Made by a program: the position numbers and the translations under genes | Notes under the pieces: model-generated | What the model was told of the DNA's origin: nothing | The model's database searches: none | What the model saw: the letters and a program-made list of their open reading frames with translations, nothing else | In this document: in pieces, positions 6,962-14,982 of the stretch | How the letters are laid out: each line of letters begins with the position of its first letter | Position numbering within the stretch: the first letter of the stretch is position 1 | Assembly: GCA_045577075.1 (NCBI GenBank) | Contig: JAZNHR010000021.1 | Coordinates: 1 to 21,693 of the forward strand | Source: SIG447 sp045577075 | GTDB lineage: Bacteria; Bacillota; Clostridia; UMGS1883; UMGS1540 | Direction of reading: 5' to 3' | Length of the DNA: 21,693 nt

Positions 6962-7951
6962 TTGAAGAGAATTGGTATTTTACTGCTTGCATTTCTTCTG
7001 TTTTTCCCATGCGTTTCTTCGTTTGGGGCTACCATTCAGGAAAGCGGCGCAAGCATTATTTTGCACGGGGATTCTCCCTGGTATATTTACGACGGACAAT
7101 GGGTGGAGGCTTCCTCCCCCACGGAGCGAGACGCTAACGGCAATCTCTTTATTTCCGTTAGCGATTTCCGCATGATTTTTGGGCTGAACATTACATACAA
7201 CGAGGAAGATCGGTCCATTTATGTTTCTCATGCAGGCCGGGAAATCTGGCAAGGGCTTGACACCCCTGTCATGTTCGTAGATCAGCTTCCCTTCCCGAAT
7301 CCTGCCGCATATATGTCAGAAAGCGGCAATGTGATGATACCTGCAGAGCCTTACGCCTCCGTTTTTGGCTACAAGGGCGTTTTTTCTACATCTGAAGCTT
7401 ACGCGCCCGGGCAACTCGAGCTTACAGTGCCTACGAAAATCTATACCATTGACCGCATGGAAGTCAACAAGGCCATGCAAATGGTTCTTGTTTACGGCAC
7501 GGACGCCGCCGGTAACCAAAAGGTTGTGCGGCATTTCCTCTGCAGTACCGGTGCCCCCCTTTCGTTAACGCCCAACGGCACGTTCTGGACAAAACCGCTG
7601 ACCTATGCCGCGGCCGGAAACCCCTGGTACTTCTTCTCTTTAAATAACTGCTGGATTCTCTATTGCACCCAGCTTATCGGGAATATTTGTTTCCACAGCG
7701 TTCCCTTTAACGGGCTTGGGGCTTCTACTTTAAGCCAAAGCGGCTATAGCGCTATGGGGCATCCTGCTTCCCACGGTTGTATCCGGCTTCTCATTGAAGA
7801 TGCAAAATTTGTATGGGAAAACTGCAAAAATGTGCCTGTAACCATTTCCGACGGCTATTACGATGAAACTTTGAATGCAATAAAACAAAATTTACAATCT
7901 GCGCGTCCTTCCTATCAAGATTACGTGGCGGAATTACAGAAAGTTTATTAA
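6962..7951 (+). CDS. Secreted L,D-transpeptidase (YkuD domain)
   Basis: The 329-residue protein has a signal peptide (KR then a hydrophobic run to about residue 20, likely cleaved after FGA). A middle region (about 40-150) has the look of a copper-amine-oxidase-N-like stalk domain (ISVSDFRMIFG, VMIPAEPYASVFGY). The C-terminal YkuD catalytic domain contains FHS (His245) and SHGCIRL (His271, Cys273). Such enzymes form 3-3 cross-links in peptidoglycan or attach proteins to it, acting outside the membrane. The start is TTG at 6962 with AGGAG ten bases upstream; no better start fits the signal peptide. It is a single-gene transcript with its own promoter and terminator. The substrate is not predictable from sequence. 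Confidence 0.93.
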   Translation: MKRIGILLLAFLLFFPCVSSFGATIQESGASIILHGDSPWYIYDGQWVEASSPTERDANGNLFISVSDFRMIFGLNITYNEEDRSIYVSHAGREIWQGLDTPVMFVDQLPFPNPAAYMSESGNVMIPAEPYASVFGYKGVFSTSEAYAPGQLELTVPTKIYTIDRMEVNKAMQMVLVYGTDAAGNQKVVRHFLCSTGAPLSLTPNGTFWTKPLTYAAAGNPWYFFSLNNCWILYCTQLIGNICFHSVPFNGLGASTLSQSGYSAMGHPASHGCIRLLIEDAKFVWENCKNVPVTISDGYYDETLNAIKQNLQSARPSYQDYVAELQKVY

Positions 7952-7965
7952 AAATCACGAAGCAT

Positions 7966-7998
7966 GGGGGTGTATAATACTTACATCCCCTTTTAAAT
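7966..7998 (+). terminator. Intrinsic terminator after the L,D-transpeptidase gene
   Basis: GGGGGTGT (7966-7973) pairs with ACATCCCC (7983-7990), with one G-T wobble and a nine-base loop, followed by TTTTAAATTTTTT. It lies 15 bases past the stop. Confidence 0.78.
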
Positions 7999-8045
7999 TT
8001 TTTAAAAAAATTTCTAATTTTGCTATTCCCTTTTCCCGAAAAATA

Positions 8046-8054
8046 TGGTATGAT
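8046..8054 (+). promoter_or_regulatory. Probable extended -10 promoter for lepA
   Basis: TGG followed by TATGAT gives an extended -10 element, 33 bases before the lepA ATG. No good -35 hexamer stands at normal spacing, so this rests on the -10 only. Confidence 0.45.
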
Positions 8055-8086
8055 ATATAGAATAAAATAATATTGAGGAGTAAATT

Positions 8087-9892
8087 ATGGCAAGCCGACA
8101 AGAGTTTATTCGTAATTTTTCTATTATCGCGCATATTGACCACGGCAAATCCACTTTGGCTGACCGTCTTTTGGAGCTTACGGGAATTGTAAGCGAACGC
8201 GATATGGAGGACCAGCTTCTGGACAATATGGACCTTGAAAAAGAGCGCGGGATTACTATAAAAGCACGCGCAGTCCGCCTTGTATATAAGCGTGAGGACG
8301 GGGAATATATTTTAAATCTTATCGATACCCCGGGGCATGTGGACTTTAATTACGAGGTTTCCCGTTCCCTTGCCGCCTGTGAGGGGGCACTGCTCGTCGT
8401 GGACGCCGCACAAGGGATAGAAGCCCAAACCCTTGCCAATACGTATCTGGCGCTTGAACATAATCTGGAAATTCTGCCCATTATCAATAAAATTGATTTG
8501 CCCAGCGCCCAGCCGGACGTTGTAAAGCGGGAGATTGAAAACGTAATCGGCATTGAAGCGGAAAATGCGCCGCTGATAAGCGCAAAGCAGGGCATTAACA
8601 TCGAGTGCTTGCCCGACTATATTATTGACAATATTCCCGCACCCTCTGGAGATGAGAACGCACCCCTTCAGGCGCTGATATTTGACTCGTATTATGACAG
8701 CTACAAGGGCGTTATTGTATATGTCCGTATTCACGAAGGCAAAATTTCCATGGGTGATACCATTCGTTTTATGGCAACAGGAAAGGAGTTTGAGGTCGTA
8801 GAGCTCGGTCATTTAAAGCCGGACGGCTTTGCGCCTTCTTCTTCCCTACTTTCCGGCGAGGTCGGCTACATTGCCGCCAGCATCAAAACGGTACAGGACG
8901 TCAAGGTCGGTGACACCATCACCACCGTTTCCGCTCCTGCTACAGAGCCCCTTCCCGGCTACAAGGAAGTAAACCCCATGGTCTTTAGCGGTATTTATCC
9001 GGCGGATGGCGCGCGGTACGAGGACCTTCGGGAGGCTTTGGAAAAGTTAAAGCTCAACGATGCATCTCTGATGTACGAGCCGGAAACGAGTATTGCCCTC
9101 GGCTTTGGCTTCCGCTGCGGCTTTTTAGGGCTTCTCCACATGGAAATTATTCAGGAACGCTTGGAGCGCGAGTATAATATTGACCTTGTCACCACCGCCC
9201 CCAGCGTTATTTACCGCGTTATTAAAACCGACGGCAGTATAGTATTTGTGGACAACCCCACGAATCTGCCACCGCAAACGGAAATTGACTATATGGAAGA
9301 GCCGTTTGTAGATGCCCATATTATGCTGCCCCAGCCATACGTCGGTAGCGTTATGGAGCTTTGTCAAGACCGGCGCGGTATTTATAAGGACATGCAGTAC
9401 ATTGACGAGGGACGAGTCTCTCTCCACTACGAACTGCCTCTAAACGAAATTATCTATGACTTTTTTGACGCTTTAAAATCCCGCACAAGAGGGTATGCGT
9501 CCTTTGACTACGAATTCCTCGCCTATGTAAAGAGTGACCTCGTAAAGCTGGACATGCTCTTAAACGGTGACATTGTGGACGCACTGAGCTTTGTTGTCCA
9601 TTCCACAAAGGCTTACGCCCGTGGCAGACGCATTGCGGAAAAGCTGAAGGATTCCATTCCTCGTCAGCTTTTTGAGGTGCCCATTCAGGCCGCCATCGGC
9701 GGTAAAATCATCGCCCGTGAAACGGTACGCGCCCTCCGCAAAGACGTTCTTGCCAAGTGCTACGGTGGTGACATTACCCGTAAAAAGAAACTTCTGGAAA
9801 AACAGAAGGAAGGTAAAAAGAGAATGCGGCAGGTCGGCTCCGTATCCATTCCCCAGGAAGCCTTTATGTCCGTTCTTAAGCTGGATTCATGA
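8087..9892 (+). CDS. lepA: Elongation factor 4 (back-translocating GTPase LepA)
   Basis: LepA is a ribosome-associated GTPase implicated in translation under stress and in 30S maturation. All 601 residues are present, the usual size. Motifs: G1 AHIDHGKST (15-23), G2 region ERGITIKARAV, G3 DTPGHVDF, G4 NKID, and the LepA-specific basic C-terminal domain with RKKKLLEKQKEGKKRMRQ ending in VLKLDS. GAGGAG lies seven bases before the ATG. The TGA stop overlaps the hemW ATG by four bases (ATGA), so the two are translationally coupled. No deviation was seen. Confidence 0.98.
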   Translation: MASRQEFIRNFSIIAHIDHGKSTLADRLLELTGIVSERDMEDQLLDNMDLEKERGITIKARAVRLVYKREDGEYILNLIDTPGHVDFNYEVSRSLAACEGALLVVDAAQGIEAQTLANTYLALEHNLEILPIINKIDLPSAQPDVVKREIENVIGIEAENAPLISAKQGINIECLPDYIIDNIPAPSGDENAPLQALIFDSYYDSYKGVIVYVRIHEGKISMGDTIRFMATGKEFEVVELGHLKPDGFAPSSSLLSGEVGYIAASIKTVQDVKVGDTITTVSAPATEPLPGYKEVNPMVFSGIYPADGARYEDLREALEKLKLNDASLMYEPETSIALGFGFRCGFLGLLHMEIIQERLEREYNIDLVTTAPSVIYRVIKTDGSIVFVDNPTNLPPQTEIDYMEEPFVDAHIMLPQPYVGSVMELCQDRRGIYKDMQYIDEGRVSLHYELPLNEIIYDFFDALKSRTRGYASFDYEFLAYVKSDLVKLDMLLNGDIVDALSFVVHSTKAYARGRRIAEKLKDSIPRQLFEVPIQAAIGGKIIARETVRALRKDVLAKCYGGDITRKKKLLEKQKEGKKRMRQVGSVSIPQEAFMSVLKLDS

Positions 9893-10938
9893 TTGGGGTA
9901 TACGTGCATCTCCCCTTTTGTCTTCGAAAATGTCCGTACTGCGCTTTCTTTTCCGTGTGCGGTGGCGAGGACAGAATGGAATCTTATATAGAGCGCGTCA
10001 AAAAAGAGGCGCGCACCTTTCCCAAGAGGGAAGTCAAAAGCATATATTTTGGTGGCGGCACGCCTACATCCTTGCCGGTGCCCATGCTCATTTCCCTTCT
10101 GGAAAGTCTTTTAGAACGCTTTCCCTGTAAGGGTGAAATTACGATAGAAGCAAATCCTGCCACCGTCACAAAAGAAGGGCTTTCTGCACTTCGGCGTGCA
10201 GGCTTTAACCGTATCAGCATTGGCGTGCAGTCTTTGAACAAACAAGAGCTTTCGTTTTTAGAACGGCTCCATTCTGCCGAGGAAGCAAGGAAGGCGATTC
10301 TGGACGCAAAAGACGTAGGCTTTGACAATATTTCGGCGGACGTAATGTTCGGGCTCCCTGGGCAAACGACTGAAAGCCTTACCGAAACCTTGGACGCACT
10401 TTTTTCTCTCCCTGTAACCCATATCTCCGCCTACTCCCTTTCTATTGAGGACGGAACGCCATTCTCTGCCCGTTCCCTCGATTTACCGAGTGAGGACGCG
10501 GAACGGGAAATGTACCGCACTGTGATTACAGCTTGTAAAGCCCACGGCTTTGTACAGTATGAAATTTCAAACTTCGCCTTGCCGGGTTTTGAAGCGGTGC
10601 ACAACACAAACTACTGGGCGTGCGGTGAATATATCGGTCTTGGTGCAGGTGCGCACGGGTTTTATGAAGATGTGCGGTATGCAAACGCAGAAGATATAGA
10701 GATGTACATCAAGTCAGAAAACCCGATAGTTGCAAAAGAAAAACGCACAGAGAGAGACAGGCGCGAGGAGCATTACATGCTCGGGCTTCGTATGAAAAAG
10801 GGCGTCAAGGACGACGGAAATCCCAACATCGAACGTCTTATAAAAGACGGCCTTTTAGAACGAAACGGCGAAAACGTGCGGCTTACAGAAAAAGGGACAG
10901 ACATTGCAAATTATGTGATTTGCGAACTTTTTACATAA
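9889..10938 (+). CDS. hemW: HemW-like radical SAM heme chaperone
   Basis: The 349-residue protein opens with IGVYVHLPFCLRKCPYC, where Cys11, Cys15 and Cys18 form the CxxxCxxC site for the radical SAM cluster. YFGGGTPT, EANPATV, RISIGVQS, SADVMFGLPGQT and the C-terminal HYMLGLRMKKGV box are typical of HemW. That family was long confused with oxygen-independent coproporphyrinogen oxidase HemN, but HemW is now seen as a heme-binding chaperone. Its pairing with lepA is common in Firmicutes. It starts inside the lepA stop, and its own stop overlaps the AAGGAG that serves recX. It is shorter than E. coli HemW (about 380). Confidence 0.93.
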   Translation: MIGVYVHLPFCLRKCPYCAFFSVCGGEDRMESYIERVKKEARTFPKREVKSIYFGGGTPTSLPVPMLISLLESLLERFPCKGEITIEANPATVTKEGLSALRRAGFNRISIGVQSLNKQELSFLERLHSAEEARKAILDAKDVGFDNISADVMFGLPGQTTESLTETLDALFSLPVTHISAYSLSIEDGTPFSARSLDLPSEDAEREMYRTVITACKAHGFVQYEISNFALPGFEAVHNTNYWACGEYIGLGAGAHGFYEDVRYANAEDIEMYIKSENPIVAKEKRTERDRREEHYMLGLRMKKGVKDDGNPNIERLIKDGLLERNGENVRLTEKGTDIANYVICELFT

Positions 10939-10949
10939 AGGAGTATTTT

Positions 10950-11387
10950 ATGGAAAGGGATGCAAAAAGCGCAGCACTTCGCTTAGTGCTGTCAAAGCGG
11001 CGCACCGAAAAAGAAGTCGCGGAGGCGCTCATCAAAAAAGGCTTTTCTTCTGCGGAAGCCGCGGATGCCGCAGCATACTACCGCCTTGCAGGATACATTG
11101 ACCACGGTGAGTATGCAAGGCGTTTTGCCCATGATGCTGCTTATCTAAAGGGCCACGGCCCCCACCGCATTTCGCGCGACCTTATAGCGCGCGGCATAGA
11201 GGACGAATATATTGATGCCGCCCTCGCCATAATTGAATTTGACGTACGAACGCCAATGGAAAATCGGTTTGGAACGGGCGTTCGCAGCGCAAAGGAGCAC
11301 GCCCAAATTTACGGGTATTTTTTAAGAAAGGGGTTTGCGCCGGGCGAAATCAAAAAAGCCATGGACGCACTGTATACATATGAATAA
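10950..11387 (+). CDS. recX: RecX family regulatory protein
   Basis: This 145-residue protein has the three-helix RecX repeats: ALRLVLSKRRTEKEVAEALIKKGF, then YYRLAGYIDHGEYARRFAHD, then HGPHRISRDLIARGIEDEYI and a final degenerate repeat. RecX binds RecA filaments and modulates recombination. The ATG at 10950 is chosen because AAGGAG (10938-10943) precedes it with ideal spacing; the ATG at 10920 would overlap hemW by 19 bases. No recA is present in the window. It overlaps rimO by eight bases. The family is loosely conserved, so the name rests on repeat pattern and length. Confidence 0.85.
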   Translation: MERDAKSAALRLVLSKRRTEKEVAEALIKKGFSSAEAADAAAYYRLAGYIDHGEYARRFAHDAAYLKGHGPHRISRDLIARGIEDEYIDAALAIIEFDVRTPMENRFGTGVRSAKEHAQIYGYFLRKGFAPGEIKKAMDALYTYE

Positions 11388-12687
11388 AATTGGCTTTATC
11401 TCCCTTGGATGCTCCAAAAATCTGGTAGACACCGAGATTATGATTGGGCTTTGCAAGGAAAAAGGGTATACAATTGTAAGTGCCCCGGAGGAAGCAGACG
11501 CAATTATTATTAACACCTGTGGCTTTATCGACGATGCAAAGGAAGAAGCGATTGCCGCAATTTTAGATACTGCCCGCCTGAAGACGGAAGGCAAACTGCA
11601 AAAGCTTGTTGTTACAGGTTGCTTAGTCCAGCGATACAAGGACGCGATTTTAGAAGAACTGCCGGAGGTAGACTTGATTGTTGGCGTGGACGAATTTCCG
11701 AAAATCGCAGACCTTTTGGAAAGCAGCACGGGAAATGCCGTCAGCGGCAACACCGCCCCCTATCCGGAAGGCACGCCGCGTATTTTGACAACGCCACCCT
11801 TTATGGCATATTTAAAAATTGCCGAGGGGTGCGATAATCACTGTACCTACTGTGCAATTCCTTCGATACGTGGCCCCTACCGAAGCCGCAAAATGGAGGA
11901 TGTTCTTTCGGAGGCAAAAGGATTATATGAAAAAGGCGTAAAAGAGCTTTCGGTCGTGGCGCAAGACACAACAAGATACGGCGAGGACCTGTACGGTGTG
12001 CCGCGTCTTGCCGAGCTTTTAAAAGCACTTGCGGAAATCGGCTTTCCCTGGATTCGCCTTTTTTACACCTATGCAGACAGAATCGACGATGCGCTTTTAG
12101 ACGTTATGGCAAATTATGAAAACATTCTGCCGTATTTGGACATTCCCATTCAGCATATTGATAATACAGTCCTGCGCCGTATGGGACGGAAAGATACTGT
12201 CGAAGGCATTCGAACACTGCTTCAAAAAATCCGGAAAAAGCTGCCCGGCGCCGTTTTGCGAACGAGCCTGATTGTCGGCTTTCCGGGGGAAACGGAAGAA
12301 GCCTTCACTTCCCTTTGCGACTTTGTGAAAAGCGGTGCATTTGACAGAACGGGTGTTTTTAAGTATTCCCCTGAAGAAGGTACGCCTGCAGCACGGCTCC
12401 CTGACCAAATTGAAGAGGAGACAAAGCAGCGTCGATACGCCACACTCATGGAAATCGCCCAAAGCGTTTCAGAAAATGCCTGCAAAGCGAAAATCGGTTC
12501 TACCTTTTCGGTGCTTTGTGAAGGGTTTTCCGATATGTTTTATGTAGGCAGGACGTATGGCGACGGCGCAGAAATTGACGGCAAGGTCTATTTTACTTCC
12601 GAGCAGGAAATCGAGCCCGGCACGTTTGTGAATGTGCGAATTCTGGCATCGGAAGAATATGATATTATAGGAGAGGTTATAGCATGA
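11380..12687 (+). CDS. rimO: Ribosomal protein uS12 methylthiotransferase RimO
   Basis: RimO adds a methylthio group to an aspartate of ribosomal protein S12 using two [4Fe-4S] clusters. In the 435-residue protein, Cys11 (SLGCSKN), Cys47 (NTCGF) and Cys81 (TGCLVQ) bind the auxiliary cluster, and Cys151, Cys155 and Cys158 (EGCDNHCTYC) the radical SAM cluster. SLGCSKNLVDTE distinguishes RimO from MiaB. A C-terminal TRAM domain follows. The ATG at 11380 begins MNKIGFISLGC, matching the family; an upstream ATG at 11335 would add 15 unrelated residues read inside recX. The stop overlaps the pgsA start as ATGA. Confidence 0.96.
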   Translation: MNKIGFISLGCSKNLVDTEIMIGLCKEKGYTIVSAPEEADAIIINTCGFIDDAKEEAIAAILDTARLKTEGKLQKLVVTGCLVQRYKDAILEELPEVDLIVGVDEFPKIADLLESSTGNAVSGNTAPYPEGTPRILTTPPFMAYLKIAEGCDNHCTYCAIPSIRGPYRSRKMEDVLSEAKGLYEKGVKELSVVAQDTTRYGEDLYGVPRLAELLKALAEIGFPWIRLFYTYADRIDDALLDVMANYENILPYLDIPIQHIDNTVLRRMGRKDTVEGIRTLLQKIRKKLPGAVLRTSLIVGFPGETEEAFTSLCDFVKSGAFDRTGVFKYSPEEGTPAARLPDQIEEETKQRRYATLMEIAQSVSENACKAKIGSTFSVLCEGFSDMFYVGRTYGDGAEIDGKVYFTSEQEIEPGTFVNVRILASEEYDIIGEVIA

Positions 12688-13208
12688 ACACCCCCAACAA
12701 ACTGACTGTACTTCGCATGGTATTGGTCCCGATTTTTATGGTCATCTACATGATAGAGTCTATTCCCTATCATACCGCCATTGCGGCGTTTATCTTTATT
12801 TTCGCCTCTGTGACGGACTGGCTGGACGGATATCTTGCCAGAAAGAATAATCTTGTCACAAACTTCGGAAAGTTTATGGACCCGCTTGCGGACAAACTGC
12901 TTGTCACGGGTGCACTGCTTTGCCTTATGGAACGGGACATGGTTTCCTTCTGGATTGTTATGCTGATTATTGCCCGTGAGTTTATTGTTTCAGGGCTTCG
13001 GCTTGTAGCGGTGACGAAAGGTATCGTCATTGCCGCAGGAAAGCTCGGAAAGCTGAAAACGGTACTCCAGCTTATAGCCATTAGCGCGGCGATTCTTTCC
13101 GTAAACCGCGTTATTGTTGACATTCTCATTTATGTTTCTGCATTTATGACCGTTCTTTCCGGCGCGGACTACTTAATCCGAAATCGAAAAGTCTTTCTCG
13201 ATGCATAA
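12684..13208 (+). CDS. pgsA: CDP-diacylglycerol-glycerol-3-phosphate 3-phosphatidyltransferase
   Basis: PgsA makes phosphatidylglycerophosphate, the committed precursor of phosphatidylglycerol, in the cell membrane. The 174-residue protein has the complete CDP-alcohol phosphotransferase signature: Asp48-Gly49, Ala52-Arg53, Gly62, Asp66 and Asp70, with the standard spacing. Several hydrophobic segments follow the family pattern. It is joined to rimO by a four-base overlap, an arrangement common in Firmicutes. No clear terminator follows; the next gene has its own promoter. Confidence 0.95.
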   Translation: MNTPNKLTVLRMVLVPIFMVIYMIESIPYHTAIAAFIFIFASVTDWLDGYLARKNNLVTNFGKFMDPLADKLLVTGALLCLMERDMVSFWIVMLIIAREFIVSGLRLVAVTKGIVIAAGKLGKLKTVLQLIAISAAILSVNRVIVDILIYVSAFMTVLSGADYLIRNRKVFLDA

Positions 13209-13214
13209 AAAGGA

Positions 13215-13243
13215 TTGCTTTTTCTAAAGATGTATGATACAAT
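13215..13243 (+). promoter_or_regulatory. Sigma-A promoter for the 90-residue gene and pncB
   Basis: TTGCTT (13215-13220), 17 bases, then TACAAT (13238-13243), with TGA before the -10 (extended form). It begins seven bases after the pgsA stop and lies 30 bases before the ATG. Confidence 0.72.
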
Positions 13244-13273
13244 ATAAAATATTTTGGAAAGGAAGATTCTAGT

Positions 13274-13546
13274 ATGGAAAAGATGCTCCGCTATAAAGGA
13301 AAACCTTTAGTACGGCGCGGCAACATGATTTATTACGGTGACCCCCAGGATAAATACATGATTGTCATGATTGTCACGGGTACTGCAAAAAAGAAGGATT
13401 TGGATGTCACAACAGATGTCACGATTCAGCTTATGCTTAATGACGGCAAAAAGGAAAAAATGATAAAGCAGGCAGAACGTGGCGGCATGTATGCCGCAAT
13501 GGACATCGCAGAATACTGGCTGAATGACGCACTGGAGAATGGCTAA
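13274..13546 (+). CDS. Conserved small protein of unknown function, coupled to pncB
   Basis: The 90-residue protein is not one I can name. It begins MEKMLRYKGKPLVRRG, has a likely beta-rich segment (IYYGDPQDKYMIVMIVTGT), a charged middle (KKKDLD, DGKKEKMIKQ) and ends with a probable amphipathic helix (MDIAEYWLNDALENG). There is no signal peptide, membrane segment or metal motif. It resembles short proteins seen in many clostridial genomes, judged from memory. AAAGGAAG stands before the ATG. Its TAA overlaps the pncB ATG by one base (TAATG), so the two are probably co-translated; this hints at a link to NAD metabolism but proves nothing. Confidence 0.82.
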   Translation: MEKMLRYKGKPLVRRGNMIYYGDPQDKYMIVMIVTGTAKKKDLDVTTDVTIQLMLNDGKKEKMIKQAERGGMYAAMDIAEYWLNDALENG

Positions 13547-14982
13547 TGAAAAATAATCTTACAATGCTTGCCGACTTTTATGAATTTACCATGGCGAACG
13601 GGTATTTTGAAAGCGGCCTTGCAGACAAAATTGCTTCTTTCGATATGTTCTTTCGTAAAGTCCCGGATAATGGTGGCTTTGCGATTGCTACAGGCCTTGA
13701 GCAACTCATTGCATATTTACAGGATTTATCGTTTTCCGACAATGACATCGCGTACCTACGTAGTCGCGGTATGTTTTCGGAAGCTTTTTTAGAGTACCTG
13801 CGGAACTTTAAATTTTGCTGCGACGTTTACGCCATGCGTGAAGGCACGCCCTGTTTTCCCGGTGAACCTCTTGTGATTGTAAAGGGGCCCTTAATACAGG
13901 CACAGCTGATAGAAACGATGGTGCTCTTAACGCTAAACCATCAGTCGCTGATTGCCACAAAGGCAAACCGTATTGTACGCGCCGCACAAGGTCGGAAGGT
14001 TATGGAATTCGGCTCGCGTCGTGCACAGGGCGCGGATGCCGCCATTGCAGGCTCTCGCGCCGCATACATTGGCGGCTGTGCAGGTTCTGCCTGTACCATT
14101 TCCGATGTTTTATACCAAATTCCGGCTCTTGGTACTATGGCGCACAGCTGGGTACAGACGTTTGACACGGAATACGAAGCCTTTGCAACCTACGCCAAAA
14201 CCTATCCAAATGGTTGCACCCTTTTAATTGATACGTATAATGTTTTAAAATCAGGCCTGCCGAACGCCATTCGTGTACACAAGGAAATTCTGGAGCCCAT
14301 GGGTGCAAGACTTGCTGGTGTTCGCATTGATAGTGGGGACATTACCTATCTTACAAAGAAAATCCGAAAACAGCTTGATGATGCCGGTCTTTCTGATTGC
14401 CAGATTGTAGTATCAAACTCCCTGGACGAATATATTATTCGTGATACACTGATGCAGGGCGCACAAATTGATTCCTTCGGTGTTGGCGAACGGCTCATCA
14501 CCTCAAAATCTGAGCCTGTTTTCGGTGGCGTATACAAGCTGACGTCTGTATGGAACGGCGAAGAAATGCAGCCGAAAATTAAGCTCAGCGAGAATGTTGA
14601 GAAAATTACGCTCCCCGGCTTTAAGCAGGTATACCGCCTGTATGAACGGGATACGGATAAAGCCATTGCGGACGTTATCACCTTACACGATGAAGAAATC
14701 AATTCTTCTGCACCGTATGAAATTTTTGACCCGGAACACGCCTGGAAGCGCAAAGAGATTAAAGACTTCCGTGCCGAAAAGCTTCTGGTTAAGATTTTTG
14801 ATAAAGGAAAACTTGTCTATACGCCCCCGGCACTTTCTGCCGTCAAGGAATATTGCGGAAGCGAAATAGACAAGCTGTGGGATGAAGTAAAACGTTTTGA
14901 AAATCCACATAAATATTATGTGGACCTATCCCAAAATCTTTGGGATATGCGTGCTTCTCTTTTGAAGAAGTTTTCCTCATAA
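13546..14982 (+). CDS. pncB: Nicotinate phosphoribosyltransferase
   Basis: PncB converts nicotinate and PRPP to nicotinate mononucleotide, entering NAD salvage in the cytosol. The 478-residue length is normal. Diagnostic stretches are LADFYEFTMANGYF near the start, FFRKVPDNGGFAIATG, EFGSRRAQGADAAI, and GTMAHSWVQTFDTEYEAF, which holds the conserved active-site His. LLIDTYNV and GVRIDSGDI belong to the PRPP-binding half. It starts by a one-base overlap with the preceding small gene and has no separate ribosome site beyond sequence in that gene's end. It ends by overlapping the stop of the converging GH18 gene by six bases; its terminator lies within that gene. Confidence 0.96.
   Translation: MKNNLTMLADFYEFTMANGYFESGLADKIASFDMFFRKVPDNGGFAIATGLEQLIAYLQDLSFSDNDIAYLRSRGMFSEAFLEYLRNFKFCCDVYAMREGTPCFPGEPLVIVKGPLIQAQLIETMVLLTLNHQSLIATKANRIVRAAQGRKVMEFGSRRAQGADAAIAGSRAAYIGGCAGSACTISDVLYQIPALGTMAHSWVQTFDTEYEAFATYAKTYPNGCTLLIDTYNVLKSGLPNAIRVHKEILEPMGARLAGVRIDSGDITYLTKKIRKQLDDAGLSDCQIVVSNSLDEYIIRDTLMQGAQIDSFGVGERLITSKSEPVFGGVYKLTSVWNGEEMQPKIKLSENVEKITLPGFKQVYRLYERDTDKAIADVITLHDEEINSSAPYEIFDPEHAWKRKEIKDFRAEKLLVKIFDKGKLVYTPPALSAVKEYCGSEIDKLWDEVKRFENPHKYYVDLSQNLWDMRASLLKKFSS
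14905..14947. other. Two tandem perfect hairpins in the 3' end of pncB
   Basis: CCACATAA-ATA-TTATGTGG (14905-14923) and TATCCCAAA-ATC-TTTGGGATA (14927-14947) are perfect 8- and 9-base stems with three-base loops, four bases apart, inside coding sequence. On the minus strand the last one met is followed by ATTTTC, so the pair could act as a weak terminator for the converging GH18 transcript. Confidence 0.5.

Noticed and set aside
10920..10949. Earlier recX start at 10920
   Set aside because: It would overlap hemW and lacks a ribosome site, while AAGGAG is ideally placed for the ATG at 10950.
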